A stretch of 64,000 nt of DNA. Source: PFJX01 sp044227325. Lineage in GTDB: Bacteria; Pseudomonadota; Gammaproteobacteria; Burkholderiales; Thiobacillaceae. A program made the translations under genes and the position numbers. The notes under the pieces are model-generated. The model saw only the letters and a program-made list of their open reading frames with translations. It searched no databases and was not told the DNA's origin. Positions within the stretch are counted from its first letter, which is position 1. Every line of letters begins with the position of its first letter. Of this stretch, positions 43,004 to 51,302 are shown one piece after another. The stretch covers positions 62,001 through 126,000 of the forward strand of contig JBGAFI010000010.1 of the NCBI GenBank assembly GCA_044227325.1. Reading direction: 5' to 3'.

Positions 43004-44889
43004 TGTTGCGCGCCGAACCTCTGGTCAGGATCCGCCTGCACATGCTGGCTTCCGAGGCCCCCGACGCGGCTTTGGAACTGGCGCGCTTCGGCATATTCAA
43101 TCCGGCCCAATACGCGCCCGACGCGCTCACCGAGGCGCCCGCCGAAGCCTATCGGGAAGCCTGGCTGGAAGCCGAGTCCCGGGTGTCCAAGCTGGTGGAC
43201 CGGTGCGGCAACATCGGCGAGCTGGTCATCCCCGATGGCGCCGCCGCGCCGACCCTGGCGGACCTCAACGAACTCAACGTCTGGCTCAAGGGCGTCTGGA
43301 ACGCCTGCCTGTCCGCCCATGAGGGCGAGACGCGCATCCAGGAGGAAATCCGGCACCTGGACGCCCTCGAGGAAACCCTCGGCAAGCTGGAACGCTTGAA
43401 TGTGGATCTGGCCCAACTGCTGCGCGCGGACGGCCTGCTGGCCGTCTATCTGGGCAGCCTGCCGGCGGCGAGCGTCAAGCGGGTGGGCGAAGCCCTGTCC
43501 ATGACCGGCTCGCTGGTCTCCACCTTCGACCAGATCGGCGACCAGGCCTACGCGGTCATCGCCGGACCGCGCGAGCGCCAGGACGAGGTGCGCGGTCTCC
43601 TGTCCCAGGCCGGCTGGCGCGAACTGCCGGTGCCCCAGGAACTGCGCACCCATCCCCAGGCCGCCCGCGCGTGGCTGGCGGAGGAACGGGCGCGGGTCGG
43701 CGAACTCAATGTGCGGGAATGCGCCGCGATGGACACCTTGCGCGGCCAGTACCGCACCGGCCTGGAAGAGGCGCGCCTGCGCGTGGCCCTCGGCCGGCCG
43801 CTGGCGGAGGCCGCCCTGGCCGGCGTGCGCGGACGCGGCGGATTGGCCGGCTTGTCCGGATGGATTCCGCGCCGCCGCGTGGACGAACTGAAGCGCGGCC
43901 TGGAGGAACGCTTCCATGGCCGCTACTGGCTGGACATCGAGGAGCCAGCCGCCCACGAGGCCGCGCAGGTTCCCTCCCTGGTCAGCTACCCGTCCTGGCT
44001 CATGCCCTTCGTGCCGCTGGTGAAGAGTTACGGCGTGCCGCGCTATGGCGAGATCGACCCGACCCTGCCGTTCGCCTTCACCTACCTGCTGCTGTTCGGC
44101 GCCATGTTCGGCGACATCGGCCATGGCGCGGTGATCCTGGTGCTGGCCGCCGCGTTCTTCAAGAAGCTGGGCAGGATGGCCTGGATCGGCATCGCCGCCG
44201 GCGCCGTGTCCATGCTGTTCGGCCTGTTCTATGGCAGCATCTTCGGCTACGAGGATGTCATCGAGCCGGTCTGGCTGTCGCCCCTGCACAACCCCATACA
44301 CGTGCTGACCGTGGCGGTGGCCTTCGGCGTCGGCTTCATCGTTCTCACGCTGCTGGTCAACGCGCGCAACAAGCTCACCGCCGGCCATGTGGAGGAAGCC
44401 CTGTTCGATTCGACCGGTCTCGCGGGTCTGATGCTGTACCTGGGCGCCGTGGGCGGGGTGGTGAGCATGGCGGGGGGCGCCGACCTGGCGACGCCGTCCT
44501 GGATGCTGGCCGGCATCGGGCTGTTGATCGTCGCCGTCTACAAGTGGGTGGAAACCCGCGCCACCCTGGGCGAACGCATCCTGGTGACCGCCATCGAGTC
44601 CCTCGAGACCTGCATCAACCTGTTCGCCAATACCCTATCCTTCATGCGGGTCGCGGCCTTCAGCCTGAACCACGTGGCCCTGGCCCTGGCCGTGTTCACC
44701 ATCGCCAATGGCCTGGAAACCACCGGCCACTGGATCACCATCACCCTCGGCAACGTGGTCATCATCGTGCTGGAGGGCGGCATCGTCGCCATCCAGGCCC
44801 TGCGTCTGATGTACTACGAAGGTTTCTCCCGCTTCTTCAGCGGGGATGGCACGGAATTCGTGCCCCTGAGGCTGGTGGGTGTGAAGTGA
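43003..44889 (+). CDS. atpI: V/A-type ATPase subunit I (a)
   Basis: A 628-residue protein with a cytoplasmic N-terminal half (about 1-345), containing coiled coil, and a membrane half with about seven hydrophobic segments. It forms the ion half-channels beside the K ring. The conserved arginine facing the rotor glutamate is Arg549 in LSFMRVAAFSLNH. GAMFGDIGHG and GLFYGSIFGYE match the family. ATG at 43003 is preferred to GTG at 43000. Confidence 0.93.
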   Translation: MLRAEPLVRIRLHMLASEAPDAALELARFGIFNPAQYAPDALTEAPAEAYREAWLEAESRVSKLVDRCGNIGELVIPDGAAAPTLADLNELNVWLKGVWNACLSAHEGETRIQEEIRHLDALEETLGKLERLNVDLAQLLRADGLLAVYLGSLPAASVKRVGEALSMTGSLVSTFDQIGDQAYAVIAGPRERQDEVRGLLSQAGWRELPVPQELRTHPQAARAWLAEERARVGELNVRECAAMDTLRGQYRTGLEEARLRVALGRPLAEAALAGVRGRGGLAGLSGWIPRRRVDELKRGLEERFHGRYWLDIEEPAAHEAAQVPSLVSYPSWLMPFVPLVKSYGVPRYGEIDPTLPFAFTYLLLFGAMFGDIGHGAVILVLAAAFFKKLGRMAWIGIAAGAVSMLFGLFYGSIFGYEDVIEPVWLSPLHNPIHVLTVAVAFGVGFIVLTLLVNARNKLTAGHVEEALFDSTGLAGLMLYLGAVGGVVSMAGGADLATPSWMLAGIGLLIVAVYKWVETRATLGERILVTAIESLETCINLFANTLSFMRVAAFSLNHVALALAVFTIANGLETTGHWITITLGNVVIIVLEGGIVAIQALRLMYYEGFSRFFSGDGTEFVPLRLVGVK

Positions 44890-44924
44890 CGCTTCGCTTT
44901 ATTTGAGTTTTTTAGGAGAAAAAA

Positions 44925-45365
44925 ATGAGTTGGCTGATTGCACTGATGGGTCTTTCCGTGGCCGCCACCATTGGGGCGGGCGTCTGGCTGGAGATGAAAC
45001 CGCGCCGTCTGCCGGCCCCGCGCTGGCTCAAGGGCGGGGTGCTGGCCAATATCGCGCTGTTCGGCGTGGCCATGGCCGCGACCCTGCTGGTGGGGGTGCA
45101 GGAAGTCATGGCGGCCGAGCCGATCGCCGGCGCGGTGCTGGATATCTCCATGGGCAAGGGTCTGGCCCTGATCGGCATCGGCCTGCCGACCGCGCTGGCC
45201 GCCATCGGCGCGGGTATCGCCCTGGGCCCGGTCGGCTCCGCCGCCCTGGCCGTGATCGCCGAGAAACCCGAGATGTTCGGCCGTACCCTGATCTATATGG
45301 GTCTGGCGGAAGGTATCGCGATTTACGGTCTGGTCATGTCCATCCTGTTGCTGGGCAAGATTTAA
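44925..45365 (+). CDS. atpK: V/A-type ATPase rotor proteolipid subunit K (c)
   Basis: A 146-residue membrane protein with four hydrophobic segments: two N-terminal ones (about 4-22 and 37-62) and a c-type hairpin (77-112 and 117-143). One ion-binding carboxylate is seen, Glu129 in YMGLAEGIAIYG. The Na+-type glutamine of the first hairpin helix aligns with Leu100, and the Ser/Thr after Glu is Gly130, so proton coupling is more likely. AGGAGAAAAA precedes the start. Confidence 0.88.
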   Translation: MSWLIALMGLSVAATIGAGVWLEMKPRRLPAPRWLKGGVLANIALFGVAMAATLLVGVQEVMAAEPIAGAVLDISMGKGLALIGIGLPTALAAIGAGIALGPVGSAALAVIAEKPEMFGRTLIYMGLAEGIAIYGLVMSILLLGKI

Positions 45366-45374
45366 GGATTCAGC

Positions 45375-45719
45375 GTGAAAGCCGACGCGGATAAACCGCT
45401 GGCCGGCGGCCGCCTGGTGGTGCTGGGCAGCGCGGGTCTGGCCGAGGGGTTCAGCCTGATCGGCGCCGAGGTGTACCCCGACGCCGATGCCGCCAAGGTC
45501 GAGGAAGTGCTCGGCCAGCTGGTGAAGGACGGCAGCGAGGCCCTGGTGTTGCTGGAGTCGGCGCTGGCCCACGCGGGCGGCCATTGGTTGAGCCGTTTGC
45601 GCAACGAGGGCGGCCGCATCGTGGTGACCGAGCTGCCGCCGCTTTCCGCGCCCCAGGATTACGCCCCCGCCGTCGATGAAGTGGTGCGCGCGGTGCTGGG
45701 GCCGGAGGCGTTGAAATGA
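45375..45719 (+). CDS. atpF: V/A-type ATPase subunit F
   Basis: A 114-residue Rossmann-like protein (GRLVVLGSAGLAEGFSLIGAEV; ALVLLESALA; RIVVTELPPL), the central stalk subunit F that binds D and modulates activity. It starts at GTG 9 bases after subunit K. In most V/A operons F follows C or E; here it precedes E. Confidence 0.82.
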   Translation: MKADADKPLAGGRLVVLGSAGLAEGFSLIGAEVYPDADAAKVEEVLGQLVKDGSEALVLLESALAHAGGHWLSRLRNEGGRIVVTELPPLSAPQDYAPAVDEVVRAVLGPEALK

Positions 45720-45744
45720 GCAGGCCTATGAATGGGCGTCAATG

Positions 45745-45762
45745 GCCTGGCGTGAGCCAGGC
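45745..45762 (+). other. Hairpin between ATPase genes F and E
   Basis: A perfect 7-bp stem GCCTGGC/GCCAGGC with a GTGA tetraloop lies 19 bases before the E-subunit start. No T tract follows. It may tune mRNA stability between cistrons. Confidence 0.45.
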
Positions 45763-45780
45763 ATGCGACGGGAGATGAAT

Positions 45781-46431
45781 ATGGAAGCGGATGTACAAGT
45801 AACCCAACTCGAGCAGGCCTTGATCCGCCAAGCCGAAACCCTGGCGCGGGAGCAGCGCCACAACGCGGAATCGGCGAAGGCGCGCATCCTCAACGAGTCC
45901 TCGGAGCGGTTGAAGCTCGCCGAGGAACGCGAGGTGCTCGCGGCGAAGGCCGAGGCCGAGCGCCAGGTGCGCCGCCATACCCAGGCGGCGGAGACCCGGC
46001 TGGCCGGCGAACTGGACCGCTTGCGCTGGGCGCTGACCGAGGCCTCCATGGCCGGGGTCAAGATGGCATTCCAGGAGTTGGTGATGGACGACGATGCCTA
46101 TCTGGCGGTTCTCGAGAAGTGGCTGGCGGCCGCGGCCCAGGCTTTGCCGAGCGGGGATCTGGTGGCGGAAGTGCGCGTCGCGGACCAGGCACGGGTGGCG
46201 CCGGCCTGGGCGCAAATGGTCGCGCGCGCCGCGCCCGGCCGGAACGTGGCATTGGCGCCGCACAGCAGGATCAGCGAAGGGGGATTGCGGGTGCGGCTGG
46301 CGGACAACAGCGCGCAACTGGACCAGACCTTCGAAGCGCGTCTGGCCAGGATGGCCGATGAGCTGGCGCGCGTGGCGATGGAGCGCCTGTTCGCGAGCGC
46401 GCCCGATTTGGGCACCCTGGTGCATGGATGA
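45781..46431 (+). CDS. atpE: V/A-type ATPase subunit E
   Basis: A 216-residue protein: a long charged N-terminal helix (QVTQLEQALIRQAETLAREQ, then NESSERLKLAEEREV) followed by a globular C-terminal domain (about 110-216), the layout of the peripheral stalk E subunit. GGGAG precedes the ATG at 45781; an ATG at 45775 is also in frame. A family C repeat fills the gap to subunit A. Confidence 0.85.
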   Translation: MEADVQVTQLEQALIRQAETLAREQRHNAESAKARILNESSERLKLAEEREVLAAKAEAERQVRRHTQAAETRLAGELDRLRWALTEASMAGVKMAFQELVMDDDAYLAVLEKWLAAAAQALPSGDLVAEVRVADQARVAPAWAQMVARAAPGRNVALAPHSRISEGGLRVRLADNSAQLDQTFEARLARMADELARVAMERLFASAPDLGTLVHG

Positions 46432-46439
46432 AGGAATTC

Positions 46440-46557
46440 GTGAAGGGTGAAAAGGGAAACGTGATGCCGGCCCGGCGCTGTGCGCCAACGCCTCCGCCGC
46501 GAGGCGAGGGGTGACGGGAGAGCTTGCGTTTCACGCTTCACATTTCACATTTCACAG
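46440..46557. repeat. Family C heptad repeat pair between ATPase genes E and A (C1)
   Basis: GTGAAGGGTGAAAAGGGAAACGTG on the left faces TTTCACGCTTCACATTTCAC on the right, around a GC-rich core. The left copy is shorter and partly decayed. It ends 9 bases before the subunit A start. Confidence 0.75.
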
Positions 46558-46565
46558 GAAATGAA

Positions 46566-48344
46566 ATGGGCAAAATTCTTGAAATCAACGGCCCCTTGGT
46601 CAAGCTGCAACTGGCGGACGCCGTGCTCGGCGAGCAGGTGCGGGTCGGGCAAATCGGGCTGGTGGGCGAAGTCATCGGCCGCGACGGCGATACCGCGCTG
46701 GCGCAGCTTTACGAAGACACGGCCGGTCTGCGTCCCGGCGAAGTGGCGAACGGGCTGGGCTGGCCCCTGTCGGTGGAACTCGGCCCGGGCCTGCTCAACG
46801 CCATTTTCGACGGCGTGCAGCGGCCATTGAACGCGGTCTGGGAACAGAGCGGCGACCGCATCGCCCGGGGTGTCGCTGTACCTTCCCTGCCTCGGGACCA
46901 ACGCTGGCATTTCGTGCCCAATCCCCAGCACCGCGCGGAAACCGCCGTGGTCGGCGGCGATGTGCTGGGCACGGTGCAGGAAACCGAATCCATCAAGCAC
47001 CGCATCCTGGTGCCGCCCCTGATCCATGGCGAACTCATGGAACTGGCGCCGGAAGGCGATTACACCGTGGAGGAAGTGATCGGCCGCGTGAAGATGGCGG
47101 ACGGTCGCATCGAGAAACTCCACCTGTTCCACCGCTGGCCGGTACGCATCCCGCGCCCGTTCAAGCGGCGCGACCACGCGGTCAAGCCCCTGATCACCGG
47201 GCAGCGCATCCTGGATACCTTCTACCCGCTGCTGAAGGGCGGCAAGGCCGCCATTCCCGGTCCCTTCGGCGCCGGCAAGACCATGTTGCAACAGCAGATC
47301 GCGCGCTGGTGCAACGCCGAGATCGTCATCTACGTGGGCTGCGGCGAGCGCGGCAACGAACTCACCGACGTGCTGGAGTTCATGCCCGAGTTGAAGGATC
47401 CGCATACCGGCCGGCCGCTCATGGAGCGCACCCTGCTGGTGGCCAACACCTCCAACATGCCGGTGGTGGCGCGCGAAGCCTCCATCTACGTGGGCATCAC
47501 CCTGGCCGAGTATTTCCGCGACCAGGGCTACGACGTGGTGATGGTGGCCGATTCCACCAGCCGTTGGGCCGAGGCCCTGCGCGAGGTGGCGGGCCGCCTG
47601 GGCCAGATGCCGGTGGAGGAGGGCTATCCCGCCTACCTGGGTTCCCGCCTCGCGGCCTTCTACGAGCGCGCCGGCCGCGTCGAGACCTTGTCCGGCGACC
47701 ACGGCTCGGTCACCCTGATCGGCGCGGTCTCGCCTCCCGGCGGCGACTTCTCCGAACCCGTGACCAGCCACACCAAGGAAATCATCCAGACCTTCTGGGC
47801 CTTGTCCAAGGAACTGGCCGACGCGCGCCATTACCCGTCGGTGGACTGGTTGGAGAGCTTCTCCGGCTACGTGCCCTCCGCCGCCAAGTGGTGGGCGGAA
47901 AACATCGATCCCGGTTGGGAAGCGGCACGAGGCGAGGCGCTGGACCTGCTCGCCGCGTCCGAGGAATTGCAGCGCATCGTCAACCTGGTGGGTGTCGAAG
48001 CCCTGTCCAGCGAACAGCGCTGGACCCTGGAAGCCGCCGGCCTGATCAAGGAGGGCCTGTTGCAACAGTCGGCCACCGACGAGATCGACAGCTTCAGCTC
48101 GCCGGAGAAGCAGTTCGCCCTGCTCTCGGCCCTATTGGAGATCTACCGCCAGGGCATGAAGCTGGTGAAGCTGGGCGCGCCCGCCCGGCGCCTGATCCAG
48201 ATGCCCTTGCTGGCCCAGGCGCGGCGCTGGAAGAGCCAGCACAAGTCGGAGGAAATCGCCGCGCTGCGGGAAAAGATCGCCCGGATTCCGGCCGAATTCG
48301 AACAGATCGCGCTGGACTACGAGCAATCCGGCCACGCCGCGTGA
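46566..48344 (+). CDS. atpA: V/A-type ATPase catalytic subunit A
   Basis: The nucleotide-hydrolysing or ATP-making subunit. With MGKILEINGPLVKLQ at 46566 it has 592 residues, with the long non-homologous region (about 115-185) that marks V/A-type A subunits. Walker A GPFGAGKT is at 232-239, the catalytic Glu261 in CGERGNE, and Walker B in VVMVADSTSRWAEA. AGGAAATGAA precedes the start. Not a flagellar or F-type protein, since it lies with B, D and E. Confidence 0.95.
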   Translation: MGKILEINGPLVKLQLADAVLGEQVRVGQIGLVGEVIGRDGDTALAQLYEDTAGLRPGEVANGLGWPLSVELGPGLLNAIFDGVQRPLNAVWEQSGDRIARGVAVPSLPRDQRWHFVPNPQHRAETAVVGGDVLGTVQETESIKHRILVPPLIHGELMELAPEGDYTVEEVIGRVKMADGRIEKLHLFHRWPVRIPRPFKRRDHAVKPLITGQRILDTFYPLLKGGKAAIPGPFGAGKTMLQQQIARWCNAEIVIYVGCGERGNELTDVLEFMPELKDPHTGRPLMERTLLVANTSNMPVVAREASIYVGITLAEYFRDQGYDVVMVADSTSRWAEALREVAGRLGQMPVEEGYPAYLGSRLAAFYERAGRVETLSGDHGSVTLIGAVSPPGGDFSEPVTSHTKEIIQTFWALSKELADARHYPSVDWLESFSGYVPSAAKWWAENIDPGWEAARGEALDLLAASEELQRIVNLVGVEALSSEQRWTLEAAGLIKEGLLQQSATDEIDSFSSPEKQFALLSALLEIYRQGMKLVKLGAPARRLIQMPLLAQARRWKSQHKSEEIAALREKIARIPAEFEQIALDYEQSGHAA

Positions 48345-48369
48345 TGATCGGCAACGACAAGGTAACGCC

Positions 48370-49767
48370 ATGAAAAACATCGAATTCCGTACCGCGACCT
48401 CCGCCCAGGGCGGCCTCATCGTCATGGGCGGCGTGCCCGGCGTCTCCGCCGGTTCCCGCGTGTCCCTGCGCGACCACGCCGGCAACCTGCGCAACGGCCT
48501 GGTGATCCGCTCCGCCGACGACGCCGTGCTGGTGGAAGTGTTCGAGGGCACCGACGACCTGGACCTGGAACGCACCTGGGTGCGCTTCCTGGACGAGCCG
48601 TTCAAGCTGCCCGTGTCCCGCGACATCCTCGGCCGCGTCTTCAACGGCGCCGGCCTGCCCCGGGACGGGCGTCCGCCCATCATCTCCGCCGACCGCCGCG
48701 ACGTGAACGGCGAACCGCTCAACCCCGCCGCCCGCGCCTATCCGCGCGAGTTCATCCAGACCGGCATTTCCGCCATCGACGGCATGAATTCCCTGACCCG
48801 GGGCCAGAAGCTGCCCATCTTCTCCGGCGGCGGCCTGCCCCATAACCGGGTCGCGGCCCAGATCGTGCGCCAGGCCAAGCTGCTGGGCGAGGAAGCCTCG
48901 GAGTTCGTGGTGGTGTTCGCCGCTTTCGGCGCCTCTCACGCGGACGCCCGCTTCTTCCAGGAAAGCTTCGAAGAGTCCGGCGTGCTGAACAAGGTGGTCA
49001 TGTTCCTGAACCTGGCCGACGAGCCGGTCATCGAGCGCCTGCTCACCCCGCGCGCGGCGCTGACCGCCGCCGAGTACCTGGCCTACGACCTGGACTACCA
49101 CGTGCTGGTGGTGATGACCGACATGACCGCCTACGCCGAAGCGCTGCGGGAAGTCGCGGTGCTGCGCGGCGACGTGCCGGCGCGCAAGGGCTATCCCGGC
49201 TACCTGTATTCCGATCTGGCGGAAATCTATGAGCGCGCGGGGCGGATCAAGAACCGGCGCGGCTCCATCACCATGATCCCGGTGCTGTCCATGCCCTCCG
49301 ACGACATCACCCACCCCATTCCCGACCTGACCGGCTACATCACCGAAGGCCAGATCGTGCTGGGCCGGGAACTGGCCAACCAGGGCGTGTACCCGCCGGT
49401 CACCGTGCTGCCCTCCCTGTCGCGTTTGATGAAGGACGGCATCGGCAAGAACTTCACCCGGGAAGACCATCCCCACGTGGCCAGCCAGTTGTTCGCGAGC
49501 TATGCGAAGGCGCTGGAGATTCGCGGCCTCGCCGCCATCATCGGCGCCGAGGAATTGTCCGACGCCGACCGCCGCTATCTGCAATTCGCCGAGAACTTCG
49601 AGCGCCGCTTCATCGGCCAGGGCGAGGACGAGGACCGCAGCGTTTACGAGACCCTCAATCTGGCCTGGGATCTGCTCTCCATGCTGCCTCCGGAAGCCCT
49701 GATCCGGGTCAGCGAGGAAGAACTGGCCAAGTACCACAAGTGGCAGGCGGTGGCGGAGGCGGCATGA
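48370..49767 (+). CDS. atpB: V/A-type ATPase subunit B
   Basis: The regulatory nucleotide-binding subunit alternating with A in the hexamer. The 465-residue protein has GISAIDGMNSLTRGQKLPIF and GLPHNRVAAQIVRQA where Walker A is altered (no GKT), as in B subunits, and GRIKNRRGSITMIPVLSMP. It starts 25 bases after subunit A. A family C repeat separates it from subunit D. Confidence 0.94.
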   Translation: MKNIEFRTATSAQGGLIVMGGVPGVSAGSRVSLRDHAGNLRNGLVIRSADDAVLVEVFEGTDDLDLERTWVRFLDEPFKLPVSRDILGRVFNGAGLPRDGRPPIISADRRDVNGEPLNPAARAYPREFIQTGISAIDGMNSLTRGQKLPIFSGGGLPHNRVAAQIVRQAKLLGEEASEFVVVFAAFGASHADARFFQESFEESGVLNKVVMFLNLADEPVIERLLTPRAALTAAEYLAYDLDYHVLVVMTDMTAYAEALREVAVLRGDVPARKGYPGYLYSDLAEIYERAGRIKNRRGSITMIPVLSMPSDDITHPIPDLTGYITEGQIVLGRELANQGVYPPVTVLPSLSRLMKDGIGKNFTREDHPHVASQLFASYAKALEIRGLAAIIGAEELSDADRRYLQFAENFERRFIGQGEDEDRSVYETLNLAWDLLSMLPPEALIRVSEEELAKYHKWQAVAEAA

Positions 49768-49771
49768 CCGT

Positions 49772-49929
49772 CGTGAAATGTGAAGGGTGAAAAGTGAAAC
49801 GTGGGGCCGTCTCGATTGATTGCAGGTTTTTTCCCCTGAATGGCCGCCAACTGACACGGGGCTATGAGGGTCCGCATTTCACCTTTCACTTTTCACCTCT
49901 CACCCTTCACTTTCCACCGGCCGCGTTTC
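49772..49929. repeat. Family C heptad repeat pair between ATPase genes B and D (C2)
   Basis: Left half GTGAAATGTGAAGGGTGAAA and on to CGTGG (49772-49803), right half a run of TTTCACC, TTTCACT and CTTCACT units (49876-49929). They are inverted to each other across about 72 unrelated bases. Confidence 0.8.
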
Positions 49930-49942
49930 ACGCTCCGAAGCC

Positions 49943-50569
49943 ATGAAAAAAAGACTCTCCGTCCCCCCCACCAAGAGCGCCCTGCTTCAGGTCGGCCGCC
50001 AGGTCAAATTCCTGGAGCAGGGCCGCCAGATGCTGGAGAAGAAACGGGATCTGCTCACCCGGCTGGTCTACGAGCGCCTGGCCCAGTACCGGGAATTGCG
50101 TGCCCAGACCGCCAAGGAACTGGCCGAGGCCTACCACTGGCTGGGCATCGTGCAAATGCGCATGGGCGGCCAGATGCTGCGTCAGGCCTCGGTGGGGCTG
50201 AACCCGGCCGTCGCGCTGCGCGTGGTGGCCCGCTCCAGCGTCGGCGTGGAATATCCCAGCGTCAGCGCCGAGCCGCTGCCCTTGCAGCCCGTGGGCTTGA
50301 TGTGGACCGACGTGAGCTTCGACGAGGCGCGCCTGCGCTTGCGGGAACTTACCGTCACCCTGGCCCGTCTCGGAGAGGCGGAGAACGCCCTGTGGCGTCT
50401 GCTGGCCGCCAGCCGCAAAACCCAGAAGCGGGTGAATGCCTTGAAGTACAACATCATTCCCCGCTACCAGGCCACGGTGCACCATATCCGCGCCGCCCTG
50501 GAAGAGGACGAGCGCAACACTTTGTTCCAGATCAAGGTGCTGCGGGCGCGGGCGGCCAAAGCCGCGTAA
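49943..50569 (+). CDS. atpD: V/A-type ATPase subunit D
   Basis: A 208-residue central-stalk protein made of long N- and C-terminal helices (LLQVGRQVKFLEQGRQMLEK; TQKRVNALKYNIIPRYQATV) with the conserved PTKSAL near the start (residues 8-14). It couples rotor turning to A/B catalysis. Last gene of the ATPase cluster, followed by a hairpin. Confidence 0.92.
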   Translation: MKKRLSVPPTKSALLQVGRQVKFLEQGRQMLEKKRDLLTRLVYERLAQYRELRAQTAKELAEAYHWLGIVQMRMGGQMLRQASVGLNPAVALRVVARSSVGVEYPSVSAEPLPLQPVGLMWTDVSFDEARLRLRELTVTLARLGEAENALWRLLAASRKTQKRVNALKYNIIPRYQATVHHIRAALEEDERNTLFQIKVLRARAAKAA

Positions 50570-50592
50570 GGCCTGTTTGCCGCAGGTTCCCG

Positions 50593-50617
50593 GTTCCTCC
50601 CTCGCGCGGGGAGGAAC
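50593..50617 (+). terminator. Hairpin after the ATPase operon
   Basis: A 9-bp stem GTTCCTCCC/GGGAGGAAC with a 7-base loop begins 24 bases after atpD. No T tract follows, so termination is uncertain. Confidence 0.45.
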
Positions 50618-50648
50618 GACGTGTCGTAACCATCCTCGAGGAGACCCC

Positions 50649-51143
50649 ATGATCCCCCGTCTTGCCCTGTTGTCCCTGTTGTGCGTCCCGTTGCTGGCCC
50701 AGGCCGAAGCGCCCGCCGTCATCAAGATTCCCCGTCTGACCCTGGAGGCTTCCGAGAAGCTGGCCCAGGCCGCCGTCGCCGCCTGCCGCAAGCAGGGCAT
50801 CCAGATCGGCGTCACCGTGGTGGACCGCAGTGGCGACGCGATGGTGTTCCTGCGCGACACCCTGGCGCCGAAAATCTCCATCGAGATCAGCCGGCAGAAG
50901 GCCTTCACCGCCGTCAATTTCAACGCGCCCCTGTCCGCCATGGAAGACCGCTTCACCAAGCCTTTCGCCGTGGGCAAGGTGGATGGCCTGGTGTTCTCCG
51001 CGGGCGGCATCCCCATCGAGGCGGCGGGCAACATCGTCGGCGCGGTGGGCGTGTCCGGCGCGGCCACCGGCGAGCAGGACGAAGCCTGCGCGCGGGAAGG
51101 CCTGAATGCCATCGCTTTCGACCTGGAGTCGGCCGGCCCCTAA
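50649..51143 (+). CDS. Exported GlcG/HbpS-type heme-binding family protein
   Basis: The start at 50649 gives 164 residues with a signal peptide at about 1-19 (MIPRLALLSLLCVPLLAQAEA). The mature part matches the HbpS/GlcG (DUF336) fold: TLEASEKLAQAAVAACRKQG, GVTVVDRSGDAMVF, KAFTAVNF, GGIPIE and GAVGVSGA. Some relatives bind heme; ligand and role here are unknown. Followed by a strong terminator. Confidence 0.85.
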   Translation: MIPRLALLSLLCVPLLAQAEAPAVIKIPRLTLEASEKLAQAAVAACRKQGIQIGVTVVDRSGDAMVFLRDTLAPKISIEISRQKAFTAVNFNAPLSAMEDRFTKPFAVGKVDGLVFSAGGIPIEAAGNIVGAVGVSGAATGEQDEACAREGLNAIAFDLESAGP

Positions 51144-51193
51144 GGCCCTGCTGGTTCATATCCCGCGCGACGACTCATAGCCGCGCGCAACAG

Positions 51194-51227
51194 ATAAGGC
51201 GTTCCTCAGGGAACGCCTTATTTCTTA
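51194..51227. terminator. Strong two-way terminator
   Basis: A perfect 12-bp stem ATAAGGCGTTCC/GGAACGCCTTAT with loop TCAG (51194-51221) is followed by TTTCTT. The A/T ends allow termination in both directions. Confidence 0.85.
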
Positions 51228-51302
51228 AGGTATGTTCTTGGCGTGTTTCCAGCTAAAGATTTGTGCGGTGCATTCCGTTATGCGCCCTTATGGAGGGCGT
51301 GA

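Noticed and set aside
46566..49767. Possible flagellar or type III export ATPase
   Set aside because: The A and B subunits come with C, D, E, F, I and K genes, and A has the V/A-specific insertion; no fli or sct gene is present.
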